53,329 nucleotides of DNA. Origin: Streptomyces griseorubiginosus (GTDB lineage: Bacteria; Actinomycetota; Actinomycetes; Streptomycetales; Streptomycetaceae). The notes under the pieces are model-generated. The model was not told the origin of the DNA, searched no databases, and worked only from the letters and a program-made list of their open reading frames with translations. The position numbers were made by a program, and so were the translations under genes. The stretch is from positions 1 to 53,329 of the forward strand of contig NZ_WVUG01000021.1 in NCBI RefSeq assembly GCF_017614965.1, written 5' to 3'. Numbering within the stretch: position 1 is the first letter of the stretch; every line of letters starts with the position of its first letter. This document shows positions 33,134 to 41,100 of the stretch, piece after piece.

Positions 33134-34455
33134 CAGCTCTTCACCACCCGGGGGAACTTGGCGACGCTGGTCATGGTCTTCAACAGGTCCTCCTCGGGGC
33201 GCAGGTCGAGCACCGGTTTGACCCCGGTGCGTTCGCGCACGGCCTCGGTCAGCCGGCCGGACAGGGCGTCGACGTCGCCGGTGAGCGAGGGGTCGTAGCC
33301 GACGCGCAGCCGCAGTTCGTCGACCTCGCGGCTCTCGCGGACGATCTGGAAGACCCCGGCGACGGTCTCCGGCTGGTCCTCGACCGCCTGCCAGACGTCC
33401 CGCAGCACCACGGACCGCCCCCGCACCAGCGTCTCGTCCCCGCGTCGTCCGGCCACCCACATCCGGGCGTGGGTACGGCCGCAGCCGCAGGTGTCGCCGG
33501 ACAGCCGGACCAGGTCCTCGCTGCGGTAACGGATCAGCGGGGCGGCCCGGTTGTCCAGGTCGGTGGCGACCAGTTCGCCGAGCTCGCCCTCGGGGACGTC
33601 ACGCCAGCCGTCCTCGGTCACCTCGACGCACTCCGCGAAGACGGTGTCCTCCCAGAGGTGGAAGCCGTCGTGCTCGCGGCACTCCCAGGCGGTGCCGGTG
33701 TCGGCGGCGCTGGTGTACTCGTAGACGTCGATGCCCCAGTCGTGGCGGATGCGCTCGCGCATGCGGCGGCTCAGCGGCTGCCCGGCGCAGGAAGCGCCCT
33801 TGAGGGAGGAGAAGGCCTCCTTCAGGTCCGTCTTCTCCGCCAGGTGCTCCAGCTCCACCATCTGCGGATACATCATCTGCAGATAGGCCGGCCGGTAGGT
33901 GCGCAGCGCCTCGACGACCTCGTGCATCTTCCCCATCCAGGTGTCCACCTCGATCACCACGGCGCCGAGCGCCTGGTAGCCGGGGTCCATCAGGTTGCGG
34001 AAGGTGCCGGGCGGACTCAGCACCCGGTCGCCGGGGCGGAGGCCGAGTTCCCACAGGTCCCGCACCTGGGCGGTGACCAGCGGCGGGGCGTCCTGCCAGA
34101 TCTCGGCGAAGAACTCCGGGTCGCCGGTGGTGCCCGAGCTGGAGGACACCGAGGTCAGCTCCTCGGGCGGCACGCACAGCAGACCGCCGAAGGGGTCGCC
34201 GGTGCGGGCCCGGTAGGCGCGCACCATGTCCTTGGTGATGAACGGGACGCGTGCCCGGAAGTCCTCCAGGGACCTGACGTCCCGCGGGTGAACCCTGTGC
34301 GCGTCCCACAGCTCGCGGTAGAAGGCCGAGCCCGCGTAGGCGTACTCGACGAGCTCCAGGACCCGTTCCTCCTGCCGTGCCCGCAGTTCCTCGCGGGGCA
34401 TGGTCTCCACCTGGGGCTCGAAGTACCTGTCAGCGGTGTCCCTGTCACCGGCCAT
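33133..34455 (-). CDS. PaaK-type acid:CoA ligase
   Basis: A 440-residue ligase of the phenylacetate-CoA ligase (PaaK) branch. Visible: RVPFITKDMVRAYRA, the phosphate loop SVSSSSGTTGDPEFF (about 107-121), EYTSAADTGTAWECREHDG, LIRYRSEDLVRL and the CGCGRTHARMW ribbon-like motif, ending with a small C-terminal domain (RTGVKPVLDLRP). It should activate an aromatic or cyclic carboxylic acid with ATP and CoA; the exact acid is unknown. First gene of the operon 34455-27546; GGAGG is 4 bp before the ATG, and the ACTGATTGC word lies 45 bp upstream. Confidence 0.92.
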   Translation of the reverse strand: MAGDRDTADRYFEPQVETMPREELRARQEERVLELVEYAYAGSAFYRELWDAHRVHPRDVRSLEDFRARVPFITKDMVRAYRARTGDPFGGLLCVPPEELTSVSSSSGTTGDPEFFAEIWQDAPPLVTAQVRDLWELGLRPGDRVLSPPGTFRNLMDPGYQALGAVVIEVDTWMGKMHEVVEALRTYRPAYLQMMYPQMVELEHLAEKTDLKEAFSSLKGASCAGQPLSRRMRERIRHDWGIDVYEYTSAADTGTAWECREHDGFHLWEDTVFAECVEVTEDGWRDVPEGELGELVATDLDNRAAPLIRYRSEDLVRLSGDTCGCGRTHARMWVAGRRGDETLVRGRSVVLRDVWQAVEDQPETVAGVFQIVRESREVDELRLRVGYDPSLTGDVDALSGRLTEAVRERTGVKPVLDLRPEEDLLKTMTSVAKFPRVVKS

Positions 34456-34499
34456 GGCGCCTCCTCGCGGCTCAGTGCCCAGATCTTGCAGCTATTAGC

Positions 34500-34508
34500 G
34501 CAATCAGT
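34500..34508 (-). promoter_or_regulatory. ACTGATTRC element upstream of the PaaK-type ligase
   Basis: On the minus strand ACTGATTGC, oriented toward the ligase gene. The same nonamer occurs upstream of cvnA, and ACTGATTAC occurs upstream of the crotonase at 3038 and the amidohydrolase at 34614. CAACTATTT at 34509-34517 resembles a weak copy of the GCTTAWWTAGYTA element. Confidence 0.45.
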
Positions 34509-34569
34509 CAACTATTTCGACGGATTCAACCGGAACGTCGGCGCCGCCTTCCCTTCGGCGCCCCATACA

Positions 34570-34591
34570 CCTAAAATCGCTAACTGATTAC
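34570..34591 (+). promoter_or_regulatory. Island motifs upstream of the amidohydrolase operon
   Basis: CCTAAAATCGCTA (34570-34582) matches the island element at 10 of 13 positions and is followed at once by ACTGATTAC (34583-34591), identical to 3015-3023. The start codon is 23 bp downstream. Same order of the two words as in the 3.0-kb promoter. Confidence 0.5.
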
Positions 34592-34613
34592 ATCCATTGT
34601 GTCGAGGAGTGTC

Positions 34614-35693
34614 ATGACGAAGATCTGGGTCAACTCCGGGGACTCCCATGTGATGGAACCCGCCGACGTGTGGACCGAGCGGCTGCCCGCGCGGCTCGGC
34701 GCCCGGGCCCCGCGCAGCGAGCGCGGGGAGAAGTACGAGATGCTCTACATCGACGGCGAGCGCATCGACCGCCAGCTCGGCGACTTCATGGACGCCATGC
34801 GCCCGCCGGGCGCCTGGGACCTGAAGGTCCGGCTGAAGGACCTCGACCAGGAGGGCGTCTGGTCCCAACTCGCCTTCCCCTCCATGGGGTTCTGGCTGGT
34901 GTCGATCACCGACCGGGAGCTGGCCCGGGAGACCGTGCGCGCCTGGAACGACTGGGCGTACGACGAGATCCTCAGCAAGAACAAGCGAGTGATCACCACC
35001 GCCTGCGTCTCGACGGCGGACATCGGCGACGCGGTCACCGAGCTGGAGCGGGCGGCCGAGATGGGCTTCAAGGCCGTCTTCCTGCCCTGCTCGACCCGGG
35101 AGGGCGAGGAGTACGCCCTCGACCGCTGGGAACCGCTGTGGACCGCGGCCGAGCGGGCGGGCATGGTGCTCGGCTTCCACATCGGCACCGGCGGCCAGAA
35201 CGTCGTCTTCCGCGGGCCCGGCGGCGCGGTCGTCAACTACATGGAGACGACCTACCCGGGCATGCGGGTGGTCTCCCACCTGGTCGCGGGCGGCGCCCTC
35301 GACCGCCACCCGGACCTGAAGATCCTCATCGCGGAGGGCGGCGCGGGCTGGGTGCCGGCCATCGGCGACCGCATGGACGAGGCCTACCGCCAGCACGGCA
35401 TGTTCGTCCGGCCGAAGCTGAGCCGGCTGCCCAGCGAGATCATCCGGCAGCAGGTGTACGCGTCCTTCCAGCACGACAAGAGCTCGGTGGAGATCGTCGA
35501 GTCGACCGGCTACCGCAACGTGATGTGGGGCGACGACTACCCCCACCTGGAGGGCACCTACGGCCACACCCAGGCCACGCTGCACGACCTGTTCGACGGC
35601 GTGCCGGACGACGTCCGCGACCGTGTCACGCGCGGCACCTTCAACGAACTCTTCGGCCTGCCGGACCCGACCCCCCAGGAGGCGGCCGTCTGA
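34614..35693 (+). CDS. Amidohydrolase-2 family metal-dependent hydrolase/decarboxylase
   Basis: A 359-residue TIM-barrel amidohydrolase of the ACMSD/resorcylate-decarboxylase branch. The N-terminal metal motif is SGDSHVMEP (about 8-16); further ligands are His in GMVLGFHIGTGG, His in VVSHLVAGGALDRHPDLK, and Asp in VMWGDDYPHLEG. Such enzymes hydrolyse rings or decarboxylate aromatic/cyclic acids, so this could be the ring-opening or decarboxylating step of the island (inference). ATG at 34614 is chosen because GAGGAG is just upstream; an in-frame GTG at 34599 would precede that site. Heads a four-gene rightward operon. Confidence 0.9.
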   Translation: MTKIWVNSGDSHVMEPADVWTERLPARLGARAPRSERGEKYEMLYIDGERIDRQLGDFMDAMRPPGAWDLKVRLKDLDQEGVWSQLAFPSMGFWLVSITDRELARETVRAWNDWAYDEILSKNKRVITTACVSTADIGDAVTELERAAEMGFKAVFLPCSTREGEEYALDRWEPLWTAAERAGMVLGFHIGTGGQNVVFRGPGGAVVNYMETTYPGMRVVSHLVAGGALDRHPDLKILIAEGGAGWVPAIGDRMDEAYRQHGMFVRPKLSRLPSEIIRQQVYASFQHDKSSVEIVESTGYRNVMWGDDYPHLEGTYGHTQATLHDLFDGVPDDVRDRVTRGTFNELFGLPDPTPQEAAV

Positions 35694-35716
35694 CCGGCGC
35701 CGGCGACGGGACACCG

Positions 35717-38146
35717 GTGAGCACTCCCCCGTACCCCTCGTACCCGGACGACCTGGAGCGGCCCGGGCTGGTCAGGACCGGGCGGTCGACCTTCGTGAGG
35801 CCCATCCGGCCCGAGGACTCCGACCGTCTGGTCGCCTTCGTGGGCGGCCTCTCCCGGGCGACCCTGGCCTACCGCTCCCTGGGCCCGGTGGTCCGGGCCC
35901 GCGACGACGTCATCCGGCGCGGCGCCCACGTGGACTACCTCAACGAGCTGGCCCTCGTCGCGCTGGCCGGCGACGAGATCGCCGGCCTGGTGCGGTATGT
36001 CCGCGACCCCGCAGAACCGGAGCACGCCGAGGTCACGTTCACCATCCGGGACGACCACCAGAGCGAGGGGTTCGGCCGGCTGCTCCTGGAGCACATCGCG
36101 GCCGCCGCGCGCGCCCGCGGCATCCGGGTGCTGGAGGCCGACGTCCTCGCCGACAACACCCGGATGATCAACGTCTTCCTCGGCTCCGGCTACCGGGTGG
36201 AGGCCGGACCGCCCGGCCAGATCATCCACTTCGAGATCGCCGTCGACCCGCAGGCCCAGGCCGTCGCACGAGCCGAACGCCGCGAACACACAGCCGTACG
36301 ACGCTCCCTGCGGCCCCTGCTCGAACCACGCTCGGTCGCCGTGATCGGCGCCAACCGCCGCCCCCTGACGATCGGCCACGAGATCGTGGCCAACCTGCTG
36401 CGGGGCGGCTTCGACGGCGGCGTCTTCCCGGTCAACCCGCGGGCGGAGCGGATCGCCGGGGTGCGGGCCTACGCCGGCGTGCGGGACCTTCCCGAGCCGC
36501 CGGATCTGGCGCTGGTGGCCGTACGCGCGGAGGCCGTGCCCGAGGTCGTACGGGAATGCGCCGAGGCCGGGGTCAGGGCGGTGGTCGTCGTCTCGACCGG
36601 TTTCGGGGAGACCGGGACCGAGGGACGCTCCGCCGAGCTGGAGCTGGCCCGCTTCGCCCGCGCCTCCGGGATGCGCCTGGTGGGCCCCAACTGCATGGGC
36701 GTGCTCAACACGACGCCCGCCGCGCGGCTGGCCGCGACCTTCTCGCCCGCCCTGCCGGCGCCCGGCCGGGTGGCGATGTCCAGCCAGTCCGGGCCGCTGG
36801 GGCTCGCGGTCCTCGACCACGCCCGGCGGCTGCGGCTCGGTTTCTCCGGCTTCGTGTCGGTGGGCCACGCCGTGGACGTCTCCACCGACGAACTGCTCCA
36901 GTGGTGGGAGGAGGACGCGGCGACCTCGGTGATCCTGCTGCACGTGGAGACGTTCGGCGATCCTCGCCGGTTTGCCCGCGTCGCCCGCCGGGTCGCCCCG
37001 CGCAAGCCGATCGTCGCCGTCCACCCGGGCCCCGCCGACTCGGTGGCGAGTTCGCTGTTCGCCCAGTCCGGGGTGATCCGCACCAGCAGTCTCCAGGAGC
37101 TGTTCGACGTCGCGCTGCTGCTCGCCCACCAGCCTCCGCCGCCCGGCGACCGGGTCGCGGTGATCACCAACGCGGGCGGCCCCGCGGCCCTGACGGTCGG
37201 TGCGTGCACGGCGAACGGTCTGCGCGTACCCCCGCTCGGTGAGCGCACCCGGCAGGCGCTCCGCGCGTCTCTCGCGCCCCACGCCGAGGTCGCCAACCCG
37301 ATCGACCTGACCCCCATGGCCACCGCCGCGCACTACCGTCGGGCGCTGGAGGCGGCCCTGGCGGACGACGGCGTCGACGCGGCGGTCGTCCTGTTCATGC
37401 CGCCGCTCGCGGACAAGCCGGACGAGGTGGCGGCCGCCATCCTCGACGCGGCGGCGACCGCCCCGGACAAGCCGGTGGTGACGAGCTTCCTGGGTGGAGC
37501 GGGGGTCGCCGACCTGCTCCACCGGGACGAACTCGTCGTCCCCACCTACACCTTCCCCGAGGCGGCGGCCGCCTCGCTCGGGCACGCGGCGGCCTACCAG
37601 GCCTGGCGCAGCACCCCCGCGGGCGTCGTCCCGGACCTCGCGGGAGTCGACGCCGAGCGCGCCCGGTCACTCGTCGCCCCCTGCGCCGCCGGCCCGGTCG
37701 CGGACGCGGTCGCCGTGGAGTTGCTGGCCGCGTACGGGATCGCCGTTCGGGATGTACCGCCGGGCCAGGGTCCGGACGCGTTCCTCTCCGTCGGCGCGGA
37801 CCCGGTCTTCGGGCCGGTGGTCTCCTTCGGGCTCACCGGGGACTACGCCGACCTCATGGCGGACGTGGCGCACCGCGTCACCCCGCTCAGCGACCGCGAC
37901 GCCCGGGAGATGGTCCGCTCGCTGCGCGCGGCCCCGCTGCTGGACGGCCGGGCGGGCGGGCCCGGGGTGGACCTCGCGGCCCTGGAGGAGACCGTCCTGC
38001 GGGTCTCGGCGATGGTCGACGACCTCCCCCGCATCGAGGCCCTGCAATTGCGTCCGGTACGGCTGCTGCCGCCCGGGCACGGGGTCGCCGTCACGCACGC
38101 GGCGATCCGACTCGCGGACGACACCCCAGGAGGCGGTCCGGCGTGA
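35717..38146 (+). CDS. GNAT acetyltransferase fused to a degenerate ADP-forming acyl-CoA synthetase
   Basis: An 809-residue fusion. The N-terminal GNAT domain (about 20-175) has EVTFTIRDDHQSEGFGRLLLEH. The CoA-binding Rossmann domain starts at RSVAVIGANRRPLTIGHEI, followed by ligase domains (GFGETG, VGPNCMGVLN, MSSQSGPLGL). Two deletions are evident against the usual plan. The SHTxxLAG segment with the phosphohistidine is gone (PIVAVHPGPADSVASSLFAQSG). The N-terminal ATP-grasp lobe with its lysine and the HKSD-like region is also gone (ELLAAYGIAVRDVPPGQ runs straight into DPVFGPVVSFGLTG). GNAT activity is plausible; ligase activity is not. GTG start 24 bp after the amidohydrolase stop. Confidence 0.9.
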   Translation: MSTPPYPSYPDDLERPGLVRTGRSTFVRPIRPEDSDRLVAFVGGLSRATLAYRSLGPVVRARDDVIRRGAHVDYLNELALVALAGDEIAGLVRYVRDPAEPEHAEVTFTIRDDHQSEGFGRLLLEHIAAAARARGIRVLEADVLADNTRMINVFLGSGYRVEAGPPGQIIHFEIAVDPQAQAVARAERREHTAVRRSLRPLLEPRSVAVIGANRRPLTIGHEIVANLLRGGFDGGVFPVNPRAERIAGVRAYAGVRDLPEPPDLALVAVRAEAVPEVVRECAEAGVRAVVVVSTGFGETGTEGRSAELELARFARASGMRLVGPNCMGVLNTTPAARLAATFSPALPAPGRVAMSSQSGPLGLAVLDHARRLRLGFSGFVSVGHAVDVSTDELLQWWEEDAATSVILLHVETFGDPRRFARVARRVAPRKPIVAVHPGPADSVASSLFAQSGVIRTSSLQELFDVALLLAHQPPPPGDRVAVITNAGGPAALTVGACTANGLRVPPLGERTRQALRASLAPHAEVANPIDLTPMATAAHYRRALEAALADDGVDAAVVLFMPPLADKPDEVAAAILDAAATAPDKPVVTSFLGGAGVADLLHRDELVVPTYTFPEAAAASLGHAAAYQAWRSTPAGVVPDLAGVDAERARSLVAPCAAGPVADAVAVELLAAYGIAVRDVPPGQGPDAFLSVGADPVFGPVVSFGLTGDYADLMADVAHRVTPLSDRDAREMVRSLRAAPLLDGRAGGPGVDLAALEETVLRVSAMVDDLPRIEALQLRPVRLLPPGHGVAVTHAAIRLADDTPGGGPA

Positions 38147-39117
38147 AGGTGGGCATCTACTTCGACCTGCGCAACCCGCCGCCCTGGCGGCAGAGCTGGT
38201 CCCGGGTCTACGGGTTCGCCCTGGAGATGTGCGAGGAGGCGGACCGGCTGGGCCTCGACTCCGTCTGGTTCTCCGAACACCACGGCTTCGAGGACGGGTA
38301 TCTCCCCCAGCCGCTCACCATGGCGGCGGCGGCCGCGGCCCGTACCCGCCGGGTGCGGCTGGGCACCGCGGTCGTCCCGGCGCCCCTGCACGCGGCCCCC
38401 GAGATCGCCGAGCAGGCGGCGGTCGTGGACATCATCAGCGACGGCCGGCTGGACCTCGGCCTGGGCACCGGCTACCGAGTGCCCGAGTACCGGCTGTTCG
38501 GCGCCGACCTCGCCAGGCGCTACACCACGACCGACCAGCGGGTGCGGGAGATCCGCGGCCTGTGGGCCGAGTCCCTGGTCACCCCGGGTCCCCTCCAGGA
38601 CCCGCTGCCCATCTGGCTCGGCTACCAGGGCCCGCAGGGCGCCCGGCGGGCCGGCCGGCTCGGCACGGGGCTGCTGTCCCTGAACCCCGCCCTGCTGGCG
38701 CCGTACCGGGAGGGCCTCGCCGAGAGCGGGTACGAGGCCTCGGTGGCCCGCATGCAGGGTTCGTTCACCACGTTCGTCACCGAGGACCCCGAGGGGGACT
38801 GGCCGGTGGTGCGCGGACATCTGGCGTACCAGTGGGACAGCTACCGCCGGTACATGGTGGAGGGGACGGACCGGCCCGTGCCGCGCCCCATCGACCCGGA
38901 GAAGTGGCGGGAGACCGGGCTGAGCGCGAGCGGCGTCGGACAGTTCCTGTACGGCACCCCGCAGCAGACCGCCGAGGCGATCACGGCGTACGTGGCAGGG
39001 TTGCCGGTGGAAGGGGTGTTCCTGTGGGCCTCGCTGGCCGGGATGCCCGAGGAGATGGTGGCCCGCCAGGTCCAGCTCATCGCCGGGAAGCTGCGTCCGC
39101 TGCTCGCGGACGTGTGA
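38143..39117 (+). CDS. Luciferase-like (LLM) flavin/F420 oxidoreductase
   Basis: A 324-residue LLM-class TIM-barrel protein: VGIYFDLRNPPPW at the first strand, EEADRLGLDSVWFSEHHGFED (30-50), RRVRLGTAVVPAPLHAAPEIAEQAAVVD and ISDGRLDLGLGTGYRVPEY. It belongs to a different LLM subgroup from the one at 8792, with the EHHG motif seen in bacterial luciferase-like monooxygenases. Possible roles are a monooxygenase or F420-dependent dehydrogenase step. The GTG start overlaps the fusion gene's stop (GTGA). Confidence 0.91.
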   Translation: MKVGIYFDLRNPPPWRQSWSRVYGFALEMCEEADRLGLDSVWFSEHHGFEDGYLPQPLTMAAAAAARTRRVRLGTAVVPAPLHAAPEIAEQAAVVDIISDGRLDLGLGTGYRVPEYRLFGADLARRYTTTDQRVREIRGLWAESLVTPGPLQDPLPIWLGYQGPQGARRAGRLGTGLLSLNPALLAPYREGLAESGYEASVARMQGSFTTFVTEDPEGDWPVVRGHLAYQWDSYRRYMVEGTDRPVPRPIDPEKWRETGLSASGVGQFLYGTPQQTAEAITAYVAGLPVEGVFLWASLAGMPEEMVARQVQLIAGKLRPLLADV

Positions 39118-39129
39118 CAGGAGGAACGG

Positions 39130-39645
39130 ATGGGGAACACGACGGGGACCTGGGCGGGTGCGGACTTCCAGGAGCCGCCCCGTAGCCCCGGCGGGGTCGC
39201 GCTGTGCGGGGCGTGCCGGGGTTCCGGTTCCTGCCGGCTGGGCGTGCGGCACGAACGTCTCGACGACGACGGTGTGGCGTGGTTCGAACTGGCCTGCCCG
39301 CGTGACCAGGAGGGCGGCCCCGATGTGGCGCACGGCGGCTGGACGGCGGCCGTGCTGGACGACTGCCTCGGTCATCTCCCGCTGCTGCACCGGGTGTTGA
39401 GCGTGACGGCGGAACTGACCGTGAGCTTCGTCAAGCCCGTGCCGGTGCAGCGGCCGCTGGAGGTCAGGGCCTGGGTGGAGCGGCGCGAGGGCTCACGCTG
39501 GTACATCAGCGGCGAGATGGTCCTGCTGCCGGCCCGGGCCGTGCTGGCCCGGGCCTCCGGGATCTGGGTGACCCGTGACCGGGGCCATTTCGCCCGGCAC
39601 GAGCAGTGGCTGGCCGGGCAGGACGCGGCCGGGGGTGGTCAGTAG
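39130..39645 (+). CDS. PaaI-like hotdog-fold thioesterase
   Basis: A 171-residue hotdog protein. After a Cys-rich N-terminal stretch (ALCGACRGSGSCRLG, residues 24-38) comes the thioesterase core: DVAHGGWTAAVLDDCLGHLP, with HGG and the Asp typical of PaaI-type acyl-CoA thioesterases, then LTVSFVKPVPVQRPLEVRA. It could release dead-end CoA esters. AGGAGG lies just before the ATG. Its 3' end overlaps the convergent dehydrogenase by 7 bp. The N-terminal cysteines (CGACRGSGSC) might bind a metal; this is speculative. Confidence 0.9.
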   Translation: MGNTTGTWAGADFQEPPRSPGGVALCGACRGSGSCRLGVRHERLDDDGVAWFELACPRDQEGGPDVAHGGWTAAVLDDCLGHLPLLHRVLSVTAELTVSFVKPVPVQRPLEVRAWVERREGSRWYISGEMVLLPARAVLARASGIWVTRDRGHFARHEQWLAGQDAAGGGQ

Positions 39646-40790
39646 GACCGCAGCCCCATGCTGCGGGCGATCCCGTTGCGCTGGATCTGGCTGGTCCCCC
39701 CGGAGATGGTGGCGACGATCGACTCGCGGTAGCGGAAGCTCATCACGCTCTCGGTGGAGAAGCCGTGCCCCGCGCAGACCTGCATGCCGAGCCGGGCGGC
39801 CGCCACATAGGTCTCCGAACCCTTCAGCTTCGCCATCGAGCCCTCGCGGGTGCACGGCTTGCCCTGGGCGAGCAGCCAGGCCGCCCGGTAGGCGAGCAGC
39901 CGGGCGGAGTCGATCTCGGTCTGCAGGTCGGCCATGGCGTGGGCGAGGGACTGGAAGGTGCCGATGGGGCGGCCGAAGGCGTGGCGGGTGCGGGCGTACT
40001 CCAGCATCTCGTCCAGGGTGGACTGGGCGGCCCCCAGATAGCCGCCGGTGATGATCACCTTCTCCAGTTCGATGTTGGAGAGCATCACCTTCCAGCCGTC
40101 GTCGCGCGGGCCGACGAGGTTCTCCTTGGGGACGCGGACGTCGTTGAAGAAGACCTCGTTGGTGCCGAGGATGTGCCGGGCGAGCGTGGGGGTGCGGCGG
40201 ACCTCGACGCCCTGGGTCGCCGGGTCGACGAGCAGCAGGCTGATGCCGCCGTGCTTCGGCTCGCGGGGGCCGGTGCGCACGTAGGTGGCGATGGTGGTGT
40301 CGGGCAGTCCGGCGCCCGTGCACCACGCCTTCTGCCCGCGCACCAGGAAGTGCTCACCCCGGTCCTCGGCGGTGGTGCGCAGGGCGGCCGCGTCGGAGCC
40401 GCTGTCGGGCTCGCTGAGGCCGACAGCGAGCCGGTGGCGGCCGGTCATGACCTGCTCGCGGATGAACTCGCGCTGCGCCTCGCTGCCCCATCGGAAGACG
40501 GTGATCCCGGGGATGAGCACGCCGATGTAGCACATGGCCACGTCGAAGCTGGCCCGCCCCAGTTCCTCGGCGATCAGCACGAGCTCCAGCGGCCCGCCCC
40601 CGTCGCCGCCCTCCTCCTCGCTGAACGGGAGGGCGAACCACCCCATGTCGGCCATCCCGCGGAACAGCTCGGGCGGTACGGCCCCCTCCTCGTCCCACCG
40701 CTTGGCCCGTTCGGCCGGGCACACGTCGGCGACGAACTGCCGTGCCGTCGCGCGCAACAGGTCCTGCTCGTCGGTCAGCCCGAAGTCCAC
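39639..40790 (-). CDS. Acyl-CoA dehydrogenase
   Basis: A 383-residue acyl-CoA dehydrogenase: VGLSEPDSGSDAAA (123-136), FLVRGQKAWCTGAG (148-161), and ISGGTSQIQRNGIARSMGL near the end. Glu243 in NIELEKVIITG is at the helix-G catalytic-base position; the YEGT-type glutamate is Gly. GTG at 40790 is favoured because GAGGAG lies 5 bp upstream; another in-frame GTG 6 bp earlier overlaps that site. It is monocistronic, faces the amidohydrolase operon tail to tail, and is the last island gene before the tRNA. Confidence 0.92.
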   Translation of the reverse strand: MDFGLTDEQDLLRATARQFVADVCPAERAKRWDEEGAVPPELFRGMADMGWFALPFSEEEGGDGGGPLELVLIAEELGRASFDVAMCYIGVLIPGITVFRWGSEAQREFIREQVMTGRHRLAVGLSEPDSGSDAAALRTTAEDRGEHFLVRGQKAWCTGAGLPDTTIATYVRTGPREPKHGGISLLLVDPATQGVEVRRTPTLARHILGTNEVFFNDVRVPKENLVGPRDDGWKVMLSNIELEKVIITGGYLGAAQSTLDEMLEYARTRHAFGRPIGTFQSLAHAMADLQTEIDSARLLAYRAAWLLAQGKPCTREGSMAKLKGSETYVAAARLGMQVCAGHGFSTESVMSFRYRESIVATISGGTSQIQRNGIARSMGLRSY

Positions 40791-40823
40791 GGCCACTCCT
40801 CGCCACCCAGTCGCCCATTTATC

Positions 40824-40836
40824 TATCTAATTATTC
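40824..40836 (-). promoter_or_regulatory. Weak island operator upstream of the rightmost dehydrogenase
   Basis: On the minus strand GAATAATTAGATA, 10 of 13 matches to GCTTAWWTAGYTA, in a short AT-rich patch 34-46 bp upstream of the start codon. Confidence 0.4.
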
Positions 40837-40895
40837 TATGTTAGCGGATAGGGGGGCGGCTGAGCCGGTCCGAGGAGTCTTTTAGGGAAAACGCA

Positions 40896-40931
40896 ACCAG
40901 CGGGTCTGCCATAGTCGGCAAACCCGCTGGT
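40896..40931 (-). terminator. Terminator hairpin of tRNA-Pro
   Basis: ACCAGCGGGT (40896-40905) and ACCCGCTGGT (40922-40931) form a perfect 10-bp stem; TGCC/GGCA extends it inward around the 6-nt loop ATAGTC. On the minus strand it follows the tRNA by 8 bp, and the DNA after the stem contains GTTTTCCC. Intrinsic terminator of the tRNA transcript. Confidence 0.85.
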
Positions 40932-40939
40932 GAACACCG

Positions 40940-41013
<74 letters not shown>

Positions 41014-41100
41014 GTGTCTGTCTGACCTGGGGTTTCCCCTGGCCGGACGCGTTAGGAAACCATACCGCACTCCGGCCGTTGATCGCGCACGGCTTTTGTC

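Noticed and set aside
1..40790. Steroid (cholesterol/cholate) degradation cluster
   Set aside because: Dehydrogenase pairs, DUF35 and MFE-2 enzymes fit, but the ring-degrading oxygenases, KstD, HsaC and KstR-type palindromes were not seen; only a general resemblance is claimed.
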